DNA from: Bradyrhizobium sp. WBAH42
GTDB lineage: Bacteria; Pseudomonadota; Alphaproteobacteria; Rhizobiales; Xanthobacteraceae
DNA length: 64,000 bases
Direction of reading: 5' to 3'
Assembly: GCF_024585265.1 (NCBI RefSeq)
Contig: NZ_CP036533.1
Coordinates: forward strand, 4,039,001-4,103,000
Shown: positions 10,539-19,516 of the stretch, piece after piece
How positions within the stretch are numbered: position 1 is the first letter of the stretch
How the letters are laid out: the number at the start of each line of letters is the position of its first letter
Made by a program: the position numbers and the translations under genes
Notes under the pieces: model-generated
The model's input: the letters and a program-made list of their open reading frames with translations, nothing else
What the model was told of the DNA's origin: nothing
The model's database searches: none

Positions 10539-11441
10539 TCACAGCTTCGGCTCGCCGAGGCCGGACAGCCGCTCGAGATGCTTGACGGTCGCAATGAAGT
10601 CGGTGTCGCCGTCGCCTTGGGCGACCAGCGAGCCATAGGTCTCGCGCACTTGCGCGGCGAGCTGCAGCGGCACGCCGACGGCGTGGCCGGCGCCCAGGAT
10701 CAGATCGAGATCCTTGGCCATCTGCTTGCAGGAGAAGGTGGACTCGAAGTCGCGGGTCCGCAGCGGCGCGGTCTTGTACTTGACCATGGGGGAGGCCACC
10801 GCGCTGTCGTCGAGCACCTTCAGGATGTCCTGCCAGGCGATGCCGCCCTTGCGCGCCAGCGCCAGGCTCTCCGCCATCATCGCCGCCGACACGGCGATCA
10901 TCAGATTGACCGAGAGTTTTGCGTAGCGCGCTTCTTCGGCGGGGCCGAGATAGGTCTGGGCGCGGGTGAAGGCGGCGAACAGCGGCGTTGCGCGCTCGAA
11001 CGCGTCCGTCGATCCCGACACGAAACAGGTCAGCGCGCCGGTGTGAACGATGCTTGCATTGCCGGACACCGGCGAGCGCAGATAGGCAATGCCGCGCGCC
11101 TGCGCGGCGGCCGCAACCTCAGCCGAGGCTTCGACGCTCACGGTGCTGGTTTCGATCAAGACGGCACCGGGGGCCATCGCGGCGATCAGGCCGGCGGGGC
11201 CGAGCAAGGCGCCGCGCAAAGCGGCGTCGTCGGGCAGGGAGGTGATCACGGCGGCCTTGCCGCTCACGGCCTCGGCCGGCGAGGCGGCGATCGCAATGCC
11301 CTGCGCGCGTGCCTCGTCGATGCGCGCCGGGCTCTGGTCGAACGCGGTGACGGTGTAGCCGGCTTTGGCGACGAGCACCGACATCGGCAGGCCCATCTTG
11401 CCGATCCCGATGAAAGCAACTGTTTTCAGAGCGTCAGTCAT
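10539..11441 (-). CDS. NAD(P)-dependent beta-hydroxyacid dehydrogenase (3-hydroxyisobutyrate dehydrogenase family)
   Basis: Oxidoreductase of 300 residues with an N-terminal Rossmann motif FIGIGKMGLPMSVLV (about residues 10-24), followed by the second domain of the beta-hydroxyacid dehydrogenase superfamily. The substrate loop LRSPVSGNASIVHTG and the catalytic Lys in EEARYAKLSVNLM (near residue 170) are visible. Known members act on 3-hydroxyisobutyrate, tartronate semialdehyde, 6-phosphogluconate or succinic semialdehyde. It sits 15 bases from the dioxygenase gene in the same operon. Its place in the pathway is unknown; it might act on a side-chain hydroxyacid. Confidence 0.88.
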   Translation of the reverse strand: MTDALKTVAFIGIGKMGLPMSVLVAKAGYTVTAFDQSPARIDEARAQGIAIAASPAEAVSGKAAVITSLPDDAALRGALLGPAGLIAAMAPGAVLIETSTVSVEASAEVAAAAQARGIAYLRSPVSGNASIVHTGALTCFVSGSTDAFERATPLFAAFTRAQTYLGPAEEARYAKLSVNLMIAVSAAMMAESLALARKGGIAWQDILKVLDDSAVASPMVKYKTAPLRTRDFESTFSCKQMAKDLDLILGAGHAVGVPLQLAAQVRETYGSLVAQGDGDTDFIATVKHLERLSGLGEPKL

Positions 11442-11462
11442 TGTTCTTGTCCATTGGCGCCT

Positions 11463-12827
11463 TCAGGCGGCGCGTCCCTGTCGTTCGATGTCTTGCACCA
11501 GCCGCCGGCCGGATTGCGCCAGCAGCTCCTTCTTCGTCTCGAGTCCCTCGACCAGCAGCCGGCCGCTCCGCTTCTTCCAGGCGCCGCCGATCATGACGGC
11601 CTCGATGTTGGCGAGGCTCGTCTGCATCACGACGGTTGCGACGGGATCGTGCACCGGATGGAGATTGAGATCGGAGGCGTTGATGATCACGAGGTCGGCG
11701 AGCTTGCCCGGCGTCAGCGAACCGATCTGGTGCTCGAGCCCGAGCATGCGGGCGCCTTCCGTCGTGATCCAGCGCAGCGCTTCGCGCAGCGGAATCGTGG
11801 TCGTCGCCGGGATCGTGTCACTGGTCTTGCGCGACTCCGCATTGTCGAGCGCCCGCTGCATCGACAGCGCAACGCGCGCGGCGGAGAGCAGATCGCCCGC
11901 CAGCACGGATTCCAGATCAATGCCGATGGTCGGCCGCACGCCGCGCTTCAGAAGGCGTCCGGTGATCGGAAAGCCATGGCCCTGGATCATCTCGTTCTCG
12001 GGTGTGACCGAGAAGGACACACCGAGATCGACGAGACGATCGAGCAGATCATCCGGCAGATCATTGCCATGGACGATATTGACGCCGGGGCCGACGAGGC
12101 CGGCCTCGAGCAGCTTCTCCCAGCCGCCAGGCGTCTTGGCCGGACCGCCGCCCTGATGCATCGAGGCGGTCAAGTTCAGCTCCCGCGCCAGGTGGAAATC
12201 GTGCATGGCGACGTCGAGCGTCGAATAGTGGGGACCGAGAATGGCGAGCCCGAGCGTGACGAGGCCGTCGCGGTCGGCGAGGGGGCCCGCCAGCAGCCGC
12301 TCGACCTCGCGGCGCGGATGCGGCACTTCCGAGAAATGCGGCTCGCCCGGTTTCGGCTCCGGTTTGGGCGAGCCGTGGAAGAACGCGGCGCGGATGCCGC
12401 TTTCGATCAGGCCGCGCACGGCGGCGTCGGTATGATCGGGCGTCGGGTTGTTGTGGCACCAGTCGACCAGCGTGGTGATGCCGTGATTGATCTGGTTCAG
12501 CGCGCCGACGAGGGTCGCGATGTAGATGTCGTCGGGCCGGAACACGGTCGCGAGGCCCGCATGCATGCGGCGGAAATATTCCAGCAACGTCCAGTTCGCG
12601 GCAAAGCCGCGCAAGCCCGTCTGCCAGGTGTGCATATGCGCGTTGATCAGGCCTGGAATGACGATGCGGCCCACGCCGTCGACGACCTCGGTGTCGGCTC
12701 CAACGTCGATCGACGGGCGCACATCGGCAATCCGGTTGCCCTCGACCAGCACATCGCCGGTCAGGAGATCGCCGATCGCGTCATCCATGCTGATGACAAT
12801 GGCCGATCTGATCAGCGTGCGCCGCAT
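11463..12827 (-). CDS. Amidohydrolase family protein (ATZ/TRZ/8-oxoguanine deaminase-like)
   Basis: Metal-dependent hydrolase of 454 residues with a TIM-barrel core inside a small beta domain. The N-terminal metal motif NAHMHTW (about residues 65-71), a conserved His in SMHQGG and IVHGN, and the late Asp in IGIDLESV fit the ATZ/TRZ subgroup, whose members deaminate or dechlorinate nitrogen heterocycles. I start it at ATG 12827 (MRRTLIRSAIV); 19 more residues are open upstream but overlap the previous gene. In this operon it could release a ring amine or open a lactone/amide before hydroxyquinol formation. That is only inference. Confidence 0.88.
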   Translation of the reverse strand: MRRTLIRSAIVISMDDAIGDLLTGDVLVEGNRIADVRPSIDVGADTEVVDGVGRIVIPGLINAHMHTWQTGLRGFAANWTLLEYFRRMHAGLATVFRPDDIYIATLVGALNQINHGITTLVDWCHNNPTPDHTDAAVRGLIESGIRAAFFHGSPKPEPKPGEPHFSEVPHPRREVERLLAGPLADRDGLVTLGLAILGPHYSTLDVAMHDFHLARELNLTASMHQGGGPAKTPGGWEKLLEAGLVGPGVNIVHGNDLPDDLLDRLVDLGVSFSVTPENEMIQGHGFPITGRLLKRGVRPTIGIDLESVLAGDLLSAARVALSMQRALDNAESRKTSDTIPATTTIPLREALRWITTEGARMLGLEHQIGSLTPGKLADLVIINASDLNLHPVHDPVATVVMQTSLANIEAVMIGGAWKKRSGRLLVEGLETKKELLAQSGRRLVQDIERQGRAA

Positions 12828-12831
12828 TGCC

Positions 12832-13911
12832 TTACGCCGCCGCTTTGACGGCGCTTGGCGGCTCGCCGGCGAAGGCGCGCGCAATCAAGTCGCGAATGGC
12901 GCCACGCTCGAGCGGGCGCGGGTTCCAATAGGCGTTGGTGACGGCGAGATCGGCGGCCTTGTCGATTCCGCTCTCGGGCATGCCGACATCGCGTAGCGCC
13001 AGCTTCGCACCAAGCCCCTTGGCGAGATCGTAAAGTCCCTGCGATGCATCGGCCGCACCGATCGCCCGCGAGATGCGCGCCATCGCATCGGGCACGGCCG
13101 GGGCGTTGTAGGCCAGCGCGTGCGGGAGCACGATGGTATGCGTTTCGGCGTGCGGCAGGTCGAACGTGCCGCCGAGCGTGTGGCAGAGCTTGTGATGCAG
13201 CGCCATGCCGACGGTGCCGAGGCAGACACCGCACAGCCAGGCGCCATAAAGGGCTTCGGTGCGGGCCTCGCGATCGTCGCTTTTGGCGGCAATGGCGGGC
13301 AGGGCACGCGCCAGCGCGCGGATGCCTTCTTCGGCCATCAGCGACGTCACGGGATTGGCATCGCGCGCGTAGAGTGCCTCCACCGCATGCGCGATGGCGT
13401 TGATGCCGGATGTTGCGGCGAGACCCGCCGGCAGCGTCAGCGTCAAGTCGACGTCGTAGATCACGGTCTCCGGCAGCACGGCCGCATCGCGCACCGTGGT
13501 CTTCAGCCCGTTCTCGGTCTGGCCGACGATCGGCGTCATCTCCGAGCCGGCATAGGTGGTGGGGATGCAGAGCTGGTTCACACCGGTGCGCAAGGCCAGC
13601 GCCTTGCCTAGTCCGGTGGTCGAGCCGCCTCCGAGCGAGACGACGCAATCGGCCTCGCATGCCTTCATCGCCGCGAGCGCGCGTTCCGTGACCTCGACCG
13701 GCGTGTGCATGGTGGCGCCGGGAAAGATGCCGGCATAGAGCGGACCGAGCGCGGCCCCCAAGCTCTTGCCCTGCGCCTCCTGCTGCGGCGTCGTCAGCAC
13801 CAGCGCACGCTCGCCGCCGAGCCGCTCGACCTCGGCCTTGGCGTTAGCCAACGTTCCGCTGCCGAACACGACGCGGCAAGGCAGGTTTTCGAAGGTGAAC
13901 GAACCGATCAT
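12832..13911 (-). CDS. Maleylacetate reductase (iron-containing alcohol dehydrogenase family)
   Basis: Enzyme of 359 residues that reduces maleylacetate to 3-oxoadipate with NAD(P)H. Family marks are VVFGSGTLAN near the N-terminus, the nucleotide loop VSLGGGSTTGLGKALAL (about residues 90-106), the TYAGSEMTPIVG motif of maleylacetate reductases, and the metal-site histidines in HHKLCHTLGGTFDLPHAETHT (near 235-255). The ATG at 13911 overlaps the stop of the Dabb gene (ATGA). The frame remains open further upstream, but that part is a shadow. Together with the dioxygenase it completes hydroxyquinol to 3-oxoadipate. Confidence 0.95.
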   Translation of the reverse strand: MIGSFTFENLPCRVVFGSGTLANAKAEVERLGGERALVLTTPQQEAQGKSLGAALGPLYAGIFPGATMHTPVEVTERALAAMKACEADCVVSLGGGSTTGLGKALALRTGVNQLCIPTTYAGSEMTPIVGQTENGLKTTVRDAAVLPETVIYDVDLTLTLPAGLAATSGINAIAHAVEALYARDANPVTSLMAEEGIRALARALPAIAAKSDDREARTEALYGAWLCGVCLGTVGMALHHKLCHTLGGTFDLPHAETHTIVLPHALAYNAPAVPDAMARISRAIGAADASQGLYDLAKGLGAKLALRDVGMPESGIDKAADLAVTNAYWNPRPLERGAIRDLIARAFAGEPPSAVKAAA

Positions 13912-14231
13912 GCGCCGGTCTCTTTGATGGGATAATCGACCTGGAAGCGCCCGATCCGCAAGTCGCCCAACGCCTCGCGCACCCGCAGATGTTCCGGGTG
14001 GTTGGCGTAGGCGGCCAGCGCCGCCTGGTCCGTGAATTCGGAGAACAGCACGACGTCGCAGGCGTAATCGACCGCGCTGACGTCCATGCCGACTTCGATA
14101 TGGGTGAGGCCGTCGATCCGGCCCTTGAGGCCCTCGAACAGGGTCTTGACCTTGAGCCGGGCGGCGGAGCGCTCCTCGGGGCTCTCCCCGCGCAGCCGCC
14201 ACATCACGATGTGCCTGATCGGGCCCGACAT
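13908..14231 (-). CDS. Dabb (stress-responsive alpha/beta barrel) domain protein
   Basis: A 107-residue ferredoxin-like dimeric barrel protein. The start MSGPIRHIVMWRLRG and the segments LKGRIDGLTHIEVGMD, DVVLFSEFTDQAALAAYANHPEH and REALGDLRIGRFQVDY are typical of Dabb proteins, some of which act as small cyclases, hydrolases or dehydratases on aromatic or polyketide substrates. It is the first gene of the catabolic operon, 108 bases from the divergent LysR gene. I chose ATG 14231; the frame runs open to 14336 but that region is the regulatory intergenic. Confidence 0.9.
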   Translation of the reverse strand: MSGPIRHIVMWRLRGESPEERSAARLKVKTLFEGLKGRIDGLTHIEVGMDVSAVDYACDVVLFSEFTDQAALAAYANHPEHLRVREALGDLRIGRFQVDYPIKETGA

Positions 14232-14251
14232 TTCCTGATTTCCTCGCCTGC

Positions 14252-14274
14252 AATGGTGCTTTGTTGGCGCCATT
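14252..14274. promoter_or_regulatory. Candidate LysR operator dyad
   Basis: AATGGTGC and GCGCCATT form a 7-of-8 inverted repeat with a 7-base spacer, located in the 107-base gap between the catabolic operon and the divergent LysR gene. Position and dyad form fit a LysR recognition site, normally a T-N11-A interrupted palindrome. No biochemical support is available. The rest of the gap is AT-rich and probably holds both promoters. Confidence 0.45.
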
Positions 14275-14338
14275 TTGCCTTGCAGAAAACGGAAATAAAG
14301 GTCAAAATTTGTAAGTCTCTTTTCCTGTTTTCGCAAAA

Positions 14339-15262
14339 ATGGACCGGCTCCTCCAACTCGAGGTCTTCTCCAAAACCGCTGAGCTCGGCAGCCTTTCCAA
14401 GGCCGCCGAAATCCTGCGGATGTCGAACGCGGCCGCGAGCCGCCATCTCAGTGCGCTGGAGGAGCGGCTGGCGGTCCGGCTGATCGAGCGCAACACGCGC
14501 CGGCAATGGCTGACCGAAGCCGGGCAGGAGCTCTTGCAGCGTTGCAGCACGCTCCTGAACGAGCTCGCCGAAGCCGAGGACGCCGTCTCCGACCGCGCGT
14601 TGTCGCCGAAGGGCATGCTGCGCGTGACGTCTTCGCTGTCCTTCGCGATGATCTATCTCGCGCCGATGCTGCCCGCCTTCCGCGCGCTCTATCCCAATCT
14701 CAGCGTGCAGATCATCAGCGCAAACCGCTACCCCGACTTCATCGAAGCCGGCATCGACGTCGCGATCCGGACCCGGGAGCACGAGCCGGATTCCAACATC
14801 ATCGTCCGCCGCATCGGCCAGATGCACCGCGTGCTTGCGGCGGCTCCGTCCTATCTGGAGAAGCACGGCCGGCCCGAGCATCCCGCCGATCTCGCCCGTC
14901 ACAACATGCTGATCTACAACCTCGCCAATGATCCCTACTCGCTGCGGCTGAGCCAGGGCAGCACGACGCAGACGATCCGGATCGCGCCGACGCTCGACAG
15001 CAATGACGGCCAGATCATCTGCGGTGCAGCGCGTGCGGGGCTCGGCATCCTGATCCAGCCGCTCTATATCGTGCAGGGCGATATCGCGGCCGGCCGGCTG
15101 GTGCCTGTCCTCAGGGATTGGCAGCTGCCGTTGCTCACCATGAACATCGCCTATCAGAATCGCGTCAGGCTGCCCGCCAAGATCAGGGTGTTCTCCGATT
15201 TCCTCGTCAGCTACATCCGGGACCATTCGGAGCCGGGGATCTGGATCGACGCGGCGAAGTGA
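14339..15262 (+). CDS. LysR family transcriptional regulator
   Basis: DNA-binding regulator of 307 residues. The N-terminal winged helix-turn-helix (residues 1-60: LQLEVFSKTAELGSLSKAAE..ASRHLSALEERLAVRLIERNTR) is followed by a type 2 periplasmic-binding-like effector domain with typical LysR segments (IDVAIRTREHEPDS, GLGILIQPLYIV). It is divergent from the catabolic operon, the standard arrangement for a LysR activator of an aromatic pathway, so an aromatic or ring-cleavage intermediate is the likely inducer. The xylulokinase gene follows only 13 bases downstream and may be cotranscribed with it. Confidence 0.93.
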   Translation: MDRLLQLEVFSKTAELGSLSKAAEILRMSNAAASRHLSALEERLAVRLIERNTRRQWLTEAGQELLQRCSTLLNELAEAEDAVSDRALSPKGMLRVTSSLSFAMIYLAPMLPAFRALYPNLSVQIISANRYPDFIEAGIDVAIRTREHEPDSNIIVRRIGQMHRVLAAAPSYLEKHGRPEHPADLARHNMLIYNLANDPYSLRLSQGSTTQTIRIAPTLDSNDGQIICGAARAGLGILIQPLYIVQGDIAAGRLVPVLRDWQLPLLTMNIAYQNRVRLPAKIRVFSDFLVSYIRDHSEPGIWIDAAK

Positions 15263-15275
15263 GCGGGAAGCATCC

Positions 15276-16721
15276 ATGTATCTCGGCATCGATCTCGGCA
15301 CGTCGGCGGTCAAGACGGTTCTCGTCGACGATGCCCAGCGCGTGATCGCAAGCGAGAGCCGGCCGCTCGCGACCGTCTCGCCGCAATCGGGCTATTCCGA
15401 GCAGGATCCGGCGCAGTGGATCGATGCGACCTTTGCCACGCTGGATGCCCTCAAGGCGTCGCACGCCGATGCGTTGGCGGCGGTCCAAGGCATCGGACTG
15501 TCCGGCCAGATGCATGGCGCCACGCTGCTGGATGCGAGCTTGAGGCCGCTGCGGCCCTGCATCCTCTGGAACGACGGACGATCGGCCAACGAGTGCCGTG
15601 TCCTGGAGCAACGCTGGCCCGCCTTGCGCGCGGTGACGGGCAACAAGGCGATGCCGGGCTTCACCGCGCCAAAACTGCTCTGGATCGCCGCGCACGAGCC
15701 CGAGATCTTTGCGGCGACGAAGCTCGTTCTGCTGCCAAAGGCCTATCTGCGCCTTGTGCTGTCGGGCGAGGCCGTCGAGGATGTCTCGGATGCTTCGGGA
15801 TCGCTGTGGCTCGACGCGGCGCGCCGCGATTGGTCGGACGCAGCACTGGAAGCGACCGGCTTGTCACGCGCGCACATGCCGCGCCTGGTCGAGGGATGCG
15901 CGCCCGCAACCACGCTGCGCAGCGAGTTCGCGCGGCGCTGGGGCATGGTCAGGCAGCCGGTGATCGCGGGCGGGGCCGGCGACAATCCGGCGGGCGCCGT
16001 CGGTATCGGCGCAGTCCGGCCGGGAGCCGCATTCGTGTCGCTGGGAACCTCGGGGGCCCTCATGGCCCCGACCGACAGGATCGCCGCCAATCCCGATCGC
16101 GTCGTGCACACGTTCTGCCACGCCATTCCCGGCATGTGGATTCAGGCCGGCGCGATCCTCTCGGCCGCCTCCTGCCTCGCCTGGCTCGCGCGCCTGTTCG
16201 GCGCCACCGAGGCGGAACTGCTGGCGCCGCTTGGAGCGCGACCGCGGGCACCGTCGCCCGTGAGCTTCCTGCCTTATCTCGCCGGCGAGCGGACGCCGCA
16301 CGACGATCCCGTCGTGCGCGGCATGCTGGATGGCCTCAGTCATGGCACCGATCGCGCGGCGATCGTGCAGGCGGTGCTCGAAGGCGTTGCCTTCGCGCTT
16401 GCCGATTGCCGCGATGCGCTCGCCGGTGCCGGTATTGAGATTGCGGAAGCAGATGTGATCGGCGGTGGTTCGCGCTCGGCCTTCTGGCTCTCGGTGCTGG
16501 CGAATGTGCTCAATGTTCCAGTGCATCGCTTTGCCGGAGGTGAGACCGGTGCCGCGTTCGGTGCGGCGAGATTGGGGCGGCTTGCTGTCACGGGTGAGGC
16601 AATCGGTGACGTATGCGTGCGGCCGCAGCGCATCGAAACATTCGAGCCCGACGCTGCACTGGTCGATGCCTACGCCGAACGGCTTCCCGCCTGGCGCGTA
16701 CTGTATCGGCCGCGCCACTAG
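15276..16721 (+). CDS. xylB: Xylulokinase
   Basis: FGGY-family carbohydrate kinase of 481 residues that phosphorylates D-xylulose with ATP. Visible features are the N-terminal phosphate loop [17 protein letters not shown], the xylulokinase motif [12 protein letters not shown] (about residues 75-86), [12 protein letters not shown], the [16 protein letters not shown] loop, and the C-terminal FGGY segment [26 protein letters not shown]-like GGGAAG lies 8 bases before the ATG. With the ribose/xylose-type ABC importer just downstream it suggests uptake and phosphorylation of a pentulose or pentitol-derived ketose. Other FGGY kinases such as ribulokinase are less likely, given the GQMHG motif. Confidence 0.92.
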   Translation: MYLGIDLGTSAVKTVLVDDAQRVIASESRPLATVSPQSGYSEQDPAQWIDATFATLDALKASHADALAAVQGIGLSGQMHGATLLDASLRPLRPCILWNDGRSANECRVLEQRWPALRAVTGNKAMPGFTAPKLLWIAAHEPEIFAATKLVLLPKAYLRLVLSGEAVEDVSDASGSLWLDAARRDWSDAALEATGLSRAHMPRLVEGCAPATTLRSEFARRWGMVRQPVIAGGAGDNPAGAVGIGAVRPGAAFVSLGTSGALMAPTDRIAANPDRVVHTFCHAIPGMWIQAGAILSAASCLAWLARLFGATEAELLAPLGARPRAPSPVSFLPYLAGERTPHDDPVVRGMLDGLSHGTDRAAIVQAVLEGVAFALADCRDALAGAGIEIAEADVIGGGSRSAFWLSVLANVLNVPVHRFAGGETGAAFGAARLGRLAVTGEAIGDVCVRPQRIETFEPDAALVDAYAERLPAWRVLYRPRH

Positions 16722-16743
16722 CTGGCCCAATCTGGTTTGCATA

Positions 16744-16767
16744 CTTCGGTATACTCGCCTTCGGTAT
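16744..16767. promoter_or_regulatory. Direct repeats CTTCGGTAT upstream of sugar ABC operon
   Basis: Two exact copies of CTTCGGTAT begin 15 bases apart, and the first lies inside the palindrome ATAC-TTCG-GTAT. They are in the 137-base gap between xylB and the ATPase gene, about 95-115 bases before its ATG. They could be an operator for a pentose-responsive repressor. No regulator gene of that kind is seen nearby, so the assignment is weak. Confidence 0.35.
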
Positions 16768-16858
16768 TGCCCTGCGTCACCGCTTTTGTTTAATGACCAA
16801 ACCGCGTTGCCGAGAAACGAGACGCGGGTGGGAAACGCATTGTGCGCCGGGAGGCACG

Positions 16859-18382
16859 ATGAACGATCCGATCCTCGAGATGCGCGGGGTCTCAAAGACC
16901 TTCTTCGGCATCAAGGCGCTGCGGGCCGTCGATCTCACCGTCTATCCCGGCGAAATTCACGCCCTGATGGGTGAGAACGGCGCCGGCAAGTCGACGCTGA
17001 TGAAGATCCTGTCCGGCGCCTACCGGCCCGATCCGGGCGGCGAGATTCGCATCGAGGGCAGGGCGGTGCGGATCGAAGGCCCGCTCGGCGGCCGCGCGGC
17101 GGGCATCTCCATCATCTACCAGGAGCTGTCGCTCGCTCCCAATCTCAGCGTTGCCGAGAACATCTATCTGGGCCGGGAGATGTCGCGCTCGGGCTTGCTG
17201 GCGCGCGGCGCCATGCGCGAGGGCGTCGGCCCGATCCTGAAACGACTGGGCGCCGACTTCCTGCCCTCGACGCTGGTGGCGCATCTGTCCATGGGCCAGC
17301 GGCAGCTGGTCGAGATCGCGCGTGCGCTGCATGTCAGATCAAAGATTCTCATCATGGACGAGCCGACCACCTCCTTGTCGGCCGCCGAAAGCGAGCGGCT
17401 GTTCGCGCTGATCCGCCAGCTTCGCGCCGAGGGGCTTGCCATCATCTACATCTCGCATCGGATGGACGAGGTCTACGCGCTCGGCGATCGGGTCACCGTG
17501 CTGCGCGACGGCCGCTTGGTCGGCTCGCTCGACAAGCCCGAAATTCGCGCCGACACCATCGTGCGACTGATGGTCGGTCGCGACGTCTCCTCGTTCTACA
17601 AGAAGGACCATGATCCGGAGGCGGGGCGGGGGCATTCCGTGCTCGCGGCGATCGACATGGCCGATGGCCAGCGCGTCAAGGGCTGCTCGCTCGCCGTGCA
17701 TGCGGGTGAGGTGGTCGGCCTCGCCGGCCTGATCGGCGCCGGCCGCACCGAGCTTGCCCATCTCATCATCGGTGCGTCGCCGAAAACCTCGGGCCGGCTC
17801 GAGCTGGAGGGGCGTCCGGTCGATATCCGCACGCCGGGCGAGGCGCTCGAGGCCGGTATCGCCTATCTCACGGAAGACAGGAAGGCGCTCGGCCTGTTTC
17901 TCGACATGTCGTGTCTGGACAACATCAACCTCGCCGTGCTCGGCCGCGATGCGAAGCTCGGCTGGTTTCTTGATCGCGACAAGGCACGCGAGCGCGCCGA
18001 CCGCGCCTTTGCGGGCCTCAGCATTCGCGCCACCAATGCCGGCGTTCCCGCCGGCGGCCTGTCAGGCGGCAACCAGCAGAAGGTGCTGCTGTCGCGGCTA
18101 CTCGCCATCGCACCGAAGGTCCTGATTCTCGACGAGCCGACGCGCGGCGTCGATGTCGGTGCCAAGTCTGAAATCTATTCGATCATCGATAATCTCGCCA
18201 AGGCCGGCACCGCGATCCTCGTCATCTCATCCGATCTGCCCGAGATCATCGGCATCTGCGACCGCGTCGTCGTGATGCGTGCGGGGCACATCGCCGGCGA
18301 GGTCACCCGCGGCCCGAATTCGCCGCTGGCGCAGGAAGACATCATGGGGCTAGCCACGGGGATGGAGCATCTCGATGCCTGA
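16859..18382 (+). CDS. Sugar ABC transporter ATP-binding protein (RbsA/XylG-like)
   Basis: Duplicated ATPase of 507 residues. First domain: Walker [10 protein letters not shown] (about residues 42-50), the Q-loop [21 protein letters not shown] and Walker [13 protein letters not shown]. Second domain: the degenerate P-loop [29 protein letters not shown], the signature [14 protein letters not shown] and [14 protein letters not shown]. The start is the ATG at 16859, with GGGAGG 5 bases upstream. Upstream codons in the same frame lie inside xylB and were rejected. It overlaps the permease start by 8 bases. Confidence 0.95.
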   Translation: MNDPILEMRGVSKTFFGIKALRAVDLTVYPGEIHALMGENGAGKSTLMKILSGAYRPDPGGEIRIEGRAVRIEGPLGGRAAGISIIYQELSLAPNLSVAENIYLGREMSRSGLLARGAMREGVGPILKRLGADFLPSTLVAHLSMGQRQLVEIARALHVRSKILIMDEPTTSLSAAESERLFALIRQLRAEGLAIIYISHRMDEVYALGDRVTVLRDGRLVGSLDKPEIRADTIVRLMVGRDVSSFYKKDHDPEAGRGHSVLAAIDMADGQRVKGCSLAVHAGEVVGLAGLIGAGRTELAHLIIGASPKTSGRLELEGRPVDIRTPGEALEAGIAYLTEDRKALGLFLDMSCLDNINLAVLGRDAKLGWFLDRDKARERADRAFAGLSIRATNAGVPAGGLSGGNQQKVLLSRLLAIAPKVLILDEPTRGVDVGAKSEIYSIIDNLAKAGTAILVISSDLPEIIGICDRVVVMRAGHIAGEVTRGPNSPLAQEDIMGLATGMEHLDA

Positions 18383-19415
18383 CAATGGTGGTGTGGGGGC
18401 GAAGCCGGCATCGACCACGACCAACGGAGCTGCCGCAGAAACAAGGCGCCAGCGGATGCGGATGCTGATCAGTGCGCTGGGCATGTTGCCGGTGCTGCTG
18501 ATCCTCTGCATCGGCTTCAACGTGCTCTCCGAAGGCCGCTTCTTCACCGGACAAAATCTCGGCATCGTATTGCAGCAGGCCGCTGTGAACACCGTGCTCG
18601 CCGCCGGCATGACCTTTGTCATCCTCACCGGCGGCATCGACCTATCGGTCGGCTCGATCCTGGCGGCCTCCGCAATGGCGGGATTGACGCTCTCCAAGCT
18701 GCCGGAGCTCGGGATGCTGTGGCTGCCGGCCGCGCTGCTCACCGGCCTCGGCTTCGGAATCGTCAACGGCGCGCTGATTGCGCTGCTTCGCCTGCCGCCT
18801 TTCATCGTCACGCTCGGCTCGCTCACCGCGGTGCGCGGCCTGGCGCGGCTGCTCGGGGCCGACACCACCGTGTTCAATCCCTCCATTCCCTATGCCTTCA
18901 TCGGCAACGGCTCGCTGACGCTCATTCCCGGCGTCGCGTCGATCCCCTGGCTCTCGGTGATCGCCTTGCTCGTCATTCTCGTCTCCTGGCTGGTGCTGCG
19001 CCGGACCGTGCTCGGAGTGCATATCTATGCAGTGGGCGGAAACGAGAGCGCGGCGCGGCTGGCCGGCATCAAGGTCTGGGCCGTCCTGATCTTCGTCTAC
19101 GGCATCTCCGGACTTTTCGCCGGGCTCGGCGGTGGCATGCAGGCGGCGCGCCTCTATGCGGCCAACGGCCTCCAGCTCGGCCAGTCCTATGAGCTCGATG
19201 CGATCACCGCCGTGATCCTCGGCGGCACCTCGTTCGTCGGCGGCATCGGCTCGATCTGGGGCACGCTGGTCGGCGCACTGATCATCGCCGTGCTGTCCAA
19301 CGGCCTCATCCTCATCGGCGTCTCCGACATCTGGCAATATGTGATCAAGGGCCTGGTGATCATCGGCGCCGTGGCGCTGGACCGCTACCGGCTGCAAGGC
19401 TCCGCGAGAACGTGA
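18375..19415 (+). CDS. Sugar ABC transporter permease (RbsC-like)
   Basis: Inner-membrane permease of 346 residues with an extended polar N-terminus (about 30 residues) before the first membrane segment. RbsC motifs are present: [25 protein letters not shown] near residue 80, [24 protein letters not shown] near 135, and [25 protein letters not shown] near 280. Only one permease is encoded, so the channel should be a homodimer, unlike the two-permease importer at 4757-6681. Confidence 0.94.
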   Translation: MPDNGGVGAKPASTTTNGAAAETRRQRMRMLISALGMLPVLLILCIGFNVLSEGRFFTGQNLGIVLQQAAVNTVLAAGMTFVILTGGIDLSVGSILAASAMAGLTLSKLPELGMLWLPAALLTGLGFGIVNGALIALLRLPPFIVTLGSLTAVRGLARLLGADTTVFNPSIPYAFIGNGSLTLIPGVASIPWLSVIALLVILVSWLVLRRTVLGVHIYAVGGNESAARLAGIKVWAVLIFVYGISGLFAGLGGGMQAARLYAANGLQLGQSYELDAITAVILGGTSFVGGIGSIWGTLVGALIIAVLSNGLILIGVSDIWQYVIKGLVIIGAVALDRYRLQGSART

Positions 19416-19516
19416 GAGGCCGGGCGCGCAACGATGTGCGCATGGCGTGATACGAAATTCCGTTGCGGCAACTGGTCTGCCGCGCCGGGGACGAAGACAG
19501 ACCAGGGAGGAAGTCC

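Noticed and set aside
10578..12848. 756-codon plus-strand open frame across the dehydrogenase and amidohydrolase genes
   Set aside because: Composition is His/Arg/Gly-rich without any domain. It is a shadow of two well-supported minus-strand enzymes.
12832..14253. Fusion of the maleylacetate reductase frame with an upstream extension to 14253
   Set aside because: The extension is the wrong frame of the Dabb gene. The normal N-terminus begins at 13911 with an ATGA overlap.
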